DNA of 64,000 bases from Aliirhizobium smilacinae (GTDB lineage: Bacteria > Pseudomonadota > Alphaproteobacteria > Rhizobiales > Rhizobiaceae). The position numbers and the translations under genes are program-made. The notes beneath the pieces are model-generated. The model worked only from the letters and a program-made list of their open reading frames with translations. It searched no databases and had not been told where the DNA came from. Numbering within the stretch: the stretch's first letter is position 1; each line of letters opens with the position of its first letter. Positions 60,026 to 64,000 of this stretch are shown in pieces. The DNA lies in the NCBI RefSeq assembly GCF_006335145.1, contig NZ_VDMN01000008.1, positions 62,001 through 126,000 on the forward strand, given 5' to 3'.

Positions 60026-61417
60026 TTACTCGACGCGCAGCACGCTGGCAAAGAAACCATCCATGCCGCCGGAAAAACCATCCGAAGGCGGGACCATGGC
60101 CGGAGTAGTCCTGAAATCCCCTTGAGGTGTGATCGCATTTTCAAGCCCTGGCCAATTCGCCGGGTCGATCGGCACCCTTTTTACCGAAGGGGTGTCGGCC
60201 AGAACCTGTTTGACGAGGTCCTCGCCTTCGAGAGGGTCCAGCGAACAATTCGAAAAGACGACCACGCCACCGGTTTTCACCAGCGTTAGCGCATGGCGCA
60301 GCATCTTTTCCTGCAGCGTGGCAAGCTTCTGGATATCCTGCATGCTCTTGGTCCAGAGCACATCCGGATGCCGACGGGTGGTACCCGTAGACGAGCAGGG
60401 CGCGTCCAGAAGTACGCCGTCAAATTTTTCCTCGGGCGCGTAATGGAAGAGATCACCTGATACCAGCTCAGCCGTCATCTCGAGACGTGCAAGATTTTCC
60501 TTCAGACGGACAAGACGATTGTTCGATTGCTCGACTGCCGTGACCTGCGCACCGGCCGCGATCAGCTGTGCCGTCTTGCCGCCCGGAGCGGCGCAAAGAT
60601 CAGCCACCCGTTTGCCCTTCAGATCGCCGAACAGCTTGGCGGGAATGCTGGCGGCAACATCCTGAACCCACCATTCGCCCTGATCGAAACCTTCAAGCCC
60701 CGTCACCGAACCTTCGAACGCTCCAAGACGGATGCTTCCTGTCGGCAAAAGCTTGCCGCCGAGCTTTTCCGCCCAAGCCTGCGGGTTATCCTTGACCGTG
60801 AGATCGATCGCAGCCGGTGTCAGCTGCGCCTCGGCGATCCGGGCAGCTTCCACTTCACCATAAGCCTTGACGAGCCGCGTCCGGAACCAGCCCGGCACCG
60901 GCGAAACCGATGCAGTGGCTGCCAGAACCTCGTCCTTTTCGCGCACCAGCCGGCGCAGAACTGCATTGACGAGCTTGGCAAAACGGCGATTGCGCGGGTC
61001 GCGATTGGCCTGTTCGACAGCAAGGTCGACAACCGCATGCGAGGGCACATCGAGATGCAGGATCTGCGCGGCCGCAACGATCAGCACGTGGTGCAGCGCC
61101 CGCGCACCGTCCGGCAGAGGGGTCTCGATCAACGAGGCGATGGCTGCCTCGAGCCGCGGCAGATGGCGAAGAGAGGTGGTGAGAATGGCACGCGTCAGCG
61201 CGCGGTCGGCATCGTTCAGAACCTTGTAGGCCGCATTGCCGTGGGTAAGATCCAGCATGCCGTCGAGCGAGATCTTTCGATCCACGGCAGCGGCGAGCAG
61301 TTTTGCGGCGGTTGCCCTCACCTCAAATCCGGGTTTCCTCGGTTCGACATGTGGGCGAGCAGGTGCCGGCGTCTTTGGCGAGTGCTTATGGGGCTTTTTG
61401 TTTTTTATCTCGTTCAA
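60026..61417 (-). CDS. rsmB: 16S rRNA (cytosine967-C5)-methyltransferase RsmB-like
   Basis: The 463-residue protein has an N-terminal NusB-like RNA-binding domain (about 35-160: LAAAVDRKISLDGMLD, VLNDADRALTRAILTTSLRHL, NRDPRNRRFAKLVNAVLRRL) and a C-terminal NOL1/NOP2/Sun methyltransferase domain: VADLCAAPGGKTAQLIAAGAQVTAVE (SAM binding), LDAPCSSTGTTRRHPDVLW (conserved Cys) and FSNCSLDPLEGEDLV with the second Cys. The first ~30 residues are lysine/proline-rich. Its ATG overlaps the htpX stop as ATGA. Confidence 0.93.
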   Translation of the reverse strand: MNEIKNKKPHKHSPKTPAPARPHVEPRKPGFEVRATAAKLLAAAVDRKISLDGMLDLTHGNAAYKVLNDADRALTRAILTTSLRHLPRLEAAIASLIETPLPDGARALHHVLIVAAAQILHLDVPSHAVVDLAVEQANRDPRNRRFAKLVNAVLRRLVREKDEVLAATASVSPVPGWFRTRLVKAYGEVEAARIAEAQLTPAAIDLTVKDNPQAWAEKLGGKLLPTGSIRLGAFEGSVTGLEGFDQGEWWVQDVAASIPAKLFGDLKGKRVADLCAAPGGKTAQLIAAGAQVTAVEQSNNRLVRLKENLARLEMTAELVSGDLFHYAPEEKFDGVLLDAPCSSTGTTRRHPDVLWTKSMQDIQKLATLQEKMLRHALTLVKTGGVVVFSNCSLDPLEGEDLVKQVLADTPSVKRVPIDPANWPGLENAITPQGDFRTTPAMVPPSDGFSGGMDGFFASVLRVE

Positions 61418-62391
61418 GACCAGGGACCTTTACGCGGTTCATCCGATCCGCGGCCCCAAGGATTGTTTGCGCCAGCATTTGGCACGGAGCGCGCGGTGCG
61501 CTGCGATCTATCAGCCGAAGACGGCCGCGTCGAGCCACCACCGCGAAACTCGCCTGCCATCTGCTGAAGGGCAGCGATGCGGTTGTCCGTATTCGGGTGC
61601 GTAGAGAACAAGTTATCCATGCGCTCGCCCGAAAGCGGATTGATGATAAACATATGCGCGGTTGCCGGATTACGCTCAGCATCCTGGTTGGGAATGGCAT
61701 GAGCGGCACCCGCGATCTTGGCAAGCGCCGAAGCAAGCCACATCGGGTTGCCACAGATTTCCGCGCCGCGGCGATCGGCCGAATATTCGCGGGTCCTGCT
61801 GATCGCCATCTGTACTAGCATGGCAGCGAAAGGTGCCACGATCATCGCCACCAATACACCGATAAAGCCGAGCGGGTTGCTGTTGTTCTCACGGTTGCCG
61901 CTAAAGAAAAAGGCAAAATTACCGAGCATGGAAATCGCACCGGCAAACGTCGCGGTGATCGTCATGATCAGCGTATCGCGATTCTGCACATGCGCCAGTT
62001 CATGCGCCATGACGCCGGCGACTTCTTCGTGAGTAAGCCGCTGTAGAAGACCGGTCGATGCGGCAACGGCCGAATTTTCGGGGTTACGGCCTGTCGCGAA
62101 GGCATTCGGCTGGGGGTTGTCGTAGATATAGACTTTCGGCATCGGCAGACCGGCATTGGCCGACAGGTCGCGAATCATCCGATAGAATTCCGGTGCAGTG
62201 CGCTCATCCACTTCCTGTGCATGATAGGCGCCGAGCACCATCTTGTCCGAATTCCAGTAGGAAAACAGGTTCATACCGGCTGCGATCACCAGTGCGATCA
62301 TCATGCCGCCCTTGCCGCCGATCAGAAATCCGACACCCATGAACAGGGCAGTCATGAAGGCCAGAAGCATGGCGGTGCGCATCACATTCAT
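61414..62391 (-). CDS. htpX: Membrane zinc metalloprotease HtpX
   Basis: HtpX degrades damaged membrane proteins. The 325-residue protein has two N-terminal transmembrane helices (about 5-25 and 30-46), the catalytic HELAH at 130-134 in EEVAGVMAHELAHVQNRDTLIMT, two further helices (about 140-200) and REYSADRRGAEICGNP with the third zinc ligand. The C-terminal tail is serine/arginine-rich. ATG 62391 follows GGAG at good distance; ATG 62397 is only adjacent to it. The frame remains open further upstream. Confidence 0.95.
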   Translation of the reverse strand: MNVMRTAMLLAFMTALFMGVGFLIGGKGGMMIALVIAAGMNLFSYWNSDKMVLGAYHAQEVDERTAPEFYRMIRDLSANAGLPMPKVYIYDNPQPNAFATGRNPENSAVAASTGLLQRLTHEEVAGVMAHELAHVQNRDTLIMTITATFAGAISMLGNFAFFFSGNRENNSNPLGFIGVLVAMIVAPFAAMLVQMAISRTREYSADRRGAEICGNPMWLASALAKIAGAAHAIPNQDAERNPATAHMFIINPLSGERMDNLFSTHPNTDNRIAALQQMAGEFRGGGSTRPSSADRSQRTARSVPNAGANNPWGRGSDEPRKGPWS

Positions 62392-62525
62392 CGTCATCTC
62401 TCCGTTGCCGATTTCTCGCCTCGGCGATCTGAAACATCGTCGAGGGTTTTCTAGCGGTTGTGAACGCCTTATCATGTGGTCAATTCGACCTGAATTTTCA
62501 ATAAACCTTGCGGTGATGCGAAAAC

Positions 62526-62744
62526 ATGCAAAGCGCGGACAACGACAACATGGAAAACATTTTCGAAGAAGGCGTCACGAAAAAGCCGCTTTCCCCAGCG
62601 GCGCAGCGTGCCCTCAGAGAAGCGGAAGAGCGTCGTCAGGCAGAGGCCAAGGCCGCGATGCCGGAGGAATTCGGCGGCCGCGGCGGAGCAGATCCGGCTC
62701 GTTTCGGTGATTGGGAAATCAACGGCCGCGCCATTGACTTCTGA
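62526..62744 (+). CDS. DUF1674 protein (SDHAF4-like)
   Basis: The 72-residue protein ends KAAMPEEFGGRGGADPARFGDWEINGRAIDF, the DUF1674 signature shared with the succinate dehydrogenase assembly factor SDHAF4/Sdh8. Such proteins bind flavinylated SdhA before complex assembly in eukaryotes; the bacterial role is inferred from that. The N-terminal half is charged and disordered-looking. A second Met eight codons in could also start. It reads divergently from htpX. Confidence 0.85.
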   Translation: MQSADNDNMENIFEEGVTKKPLSPAAQRALREAEERRQAEAKAAMPEEFGGRGGADPARFGDWEINGRAIDF

Positions 62745-62811
62745 ACGATCGCCGCCGCGATAAGATAAAATTCCTATTGACTTCGATCGTTGATCGGAAT
62801 TTATTCCTTTC

Positions 62812-63260
62812 ATGATCAAACTGCTGTTACTGGTTGCGGGCATTGTATCGGGCTTTACTTTACAGCCAATGCGATGGCGCGCGATGAAATCTCCGGGCCG
62901 GTTTCCGCCGAAATTATTCGGGTTGTCGATGGAGATACGCTTCTGGTCGAAGCCCAGCCTTGGCCGCAGCAGAAGATGGAGGTCTATGTCCGCGTTCGCG
63001 GCATCGATGCGCCGGAACTCAAGTCGAAATGTGAGGCCATACGGTCAGCCGGAATGGATGCTCGCCATGCACTCGAAACCCTGGCGGCACAATCGTCCCG
63101 AATTCAGCTCACGCGGATCTCCGGAGACAAGTATTTCGGCCGCATCGTCGCCGACGTGATCCTGTCCGACGGCAATAGCGTGGCGGACAGCCTGCTGCTC
63201 GCGGGCCTTGTTCGAACCTATGACGGCGGCCGCAAGCCGAGAGAGACTTGCGGCAGCTGA
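62812..63260 (+). CDS. Secreted thermonuclease-like protein with apparent 1-nt frameshift in the signal peptide
   Basis: Two frames must be joined to give a family-like protein. From ATG 62812 a signal peptide is read (MIKLLLLVAGIVSGFT), but the frame then leaves the coding path; from about 62862 another frame gives TANAMARDEISGPVSAEIIRVVDGDTLLVEAQPW and the staphylococcal-nuclease-like core (VRGIDAPELKSKC, GRIVADVIL, VADSLLLAGLVRTYDGGRKPR). One extra base near 62861/62862 would restore GFT-L-TANA followed by cleavage. So either the gene is frameshifted, the sequence has an error, or translation starts inside (ATG 62875) or at TTG 62790 as a non-secreted form. Nuclease residues D (DGDT) and R (RGID) are present. 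Confidence 0.75.
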
Positions 63261-63273
63261 TTATGCGGAAAGG

Positions 63274-64000
63274 TCAGGCATGCACCTTGTTCTGCCGGTT
63301 GGCGATCAGGTCATCCACGACTGCGGGATCGGCAAGCGTCGACGTATCCCCGAGCGCGCCGAAATCATCCTCGGCAATCTTGCGCAGGATGCGCCGCATG
63401 ATCTTGCCTGACCGGGTTTTCGGCAGGCCCGGCGAGAACTGGATCTTGTCCGGTGCCGCAATCGGCCCGATCTCGTTGCGGACATGCTTGGTGAGTTCCT
63501 GCCGCAGCTCGTCGGTCCCGTCATTGCCAGCCATCAGCGTGACATAGCAGTATATGCCCTGACCCTTGATCCCATGCGGATATCCGACGACGGCCGCCTC
63601 CGAAACGAGGTGGTGCGAGACGAGTGCCGACTCCACCTCGGCTGTGCCGAGGCGGTGGCCGGATACGTTGAGCACGTCATCGACGCGACCGGTGATCCAG
63701 TAATACCCGTCCTCGTCGCGCCGGCAGCCGTCACCGGTGAAATATTTCCCCTTATAGGTGGAAAAATATGCCTGCACGAAACGGTCGTGGTCTCCATAAA
63801 GCGTCCGCATCTGCCCTGGCCAGCTATCGATGATGCACAGATTGCCGTCCGCCGCCCCTTCGAGAACATTGCCCTCGTTATCGACCAGCTGCGGTTTGAC
63901 ACCGAAAAATGGCTTTGTCGCCGATCCGGGTTTCAGATCGGTGACGCCGGGCAGCGGCGTGATCATGTGCCCACCGGTTTCAGTCTGCCACCACGTGTCC
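63274..64000 (-). CDS. acs: Acetyl-CoA synthetase, C-terminal part (partial)
   Basis: The frame runs from the window edge to the stop at 63274 (about 241 residues). It contains the acyl-adenylate-enzyme features DTWWQTETGGHMITPLPG, YFTGDGCRRDEDGYYWITGRVDDVLNVSGHRLGTAEVESAL and the acetylation-site lysine in KTRSGKIMRRILRKIA near the C-terminus. Acs activates acetate to acetyl-CoA via acetyl-AMP; the PxxTRSGKIMRR lysine is the regulatory acetylation site in known enzymes. The N-terminal two-thirds lie outside. Confidence 0.95.
   Translation of the reverse strand, partial: DTWWQTETGGHMITPLPGVTDLKPGSATKPFFGVKPQLVDNEGNVLEGAADGNLCIIDSWPGQMRTLYGDHDRFVQAYFSTYKGKYFTGDGCRRDEDGYYWITGRVDDVLNVSGHRLGTAEVESALVSHHLVSEAAVVGYPHGIKGQGIYCYVTLMAGNDGTDELRQELTKHVRNEIGPIAAPDKIQFSPGLPKTRSGKIMRRILRKIAEDDFGALGDTSTLADPAVVDDLIANRQNKVHA

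Overview
The window is a stretch of an alphaproteobacterial chromosome, most likely Rhizobiaceae (Rhizobium/Agrobacterium/Neorhizobium-like). Supporting this are the GAAC-N7-GAAC type LexA box, the imuA-imuB-dnaE2 cassette, the NAD-dependent large glutamate dehydrogenase, the purH-heparinase-rsmB-htpX order, the obgE-proB-proA-nadD-rsfS-rlmH-envC-ctpA string, and generally high G+C coding sequence. All calls rest on reading the sequence; no database search was run.

Left core (1-14.36 kb): the 3' end of a formate dehydrogenase operon (fdsA end, fdsD), an iron-storage pair (bfd, bfr), then a long leftward block: rplU-rpmA, two GNAT acetyltransferases, obgE-proB-proA-nadD, rsfS, rlmH, an EnvC-like murein hydrolase activator, ctpA, a YibQ-like polysaccharide deacetylase and rppH. 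It ends at a tRNA-Ser(CGA) gene.

Genomic island (about 14.36-34.82 kb): a 20.46-kb insert lies between two 152-bp direct repeats, each holding a complete tRNA-Ser(CGA) gene. The cargo looks like a defence island. It has a SAMHD1-like HD hydrolase fused to a phosphoribosyltransferase-like domain, with an overlapping partner gene and a divergent MerR regulator. It also has a PD-(D/E)XK/DUF4268 nuclease, a secreted ClpP-like/PAN protein, a tyrosine integrase followed by six copies of a CGACCTTKAC repeat, a serine recombinase, several orphan genes, a type I restriction-modification system with an SprT-like protease, a two-helix membrane protein and a GIY-YIG/DUF4357 protein. The HD-PRTase pair is the best candidate for a little-described system.

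Right core (34.82-64 kb): the SOS mutagenesis operon imuA-imuB-dnaE2 under a LexA box; a zincin-like peptidase; DUF1737 and CitE-like genes; leucine biosynthesis (leuD, leuB); an MHS-type transporter with an unusual ~190-residue insert; asd; a lytic transglycosylase; beta-carbonic anhydrase; the 180-kDa-type glutamate dehydrogenase; a UMF1-type MFS transporter; then purH, heparinase-like, rsmB, htpX, a DUF1674 gene, a secreted nuclease with an apparent 1-nt frameshift in its signal peptide, and the C-terminal part of acetyl-CoA synthetase running off the window.

Operon logic is visible in several ATGA stop/start overlaps (obgE/proB, the GNAT pair, imuB/dnaE2, DUF1737/citE, rsmB/htpX) and in strong hairpin terminators after bfr, ctpA, rpmA, leuB and asd.
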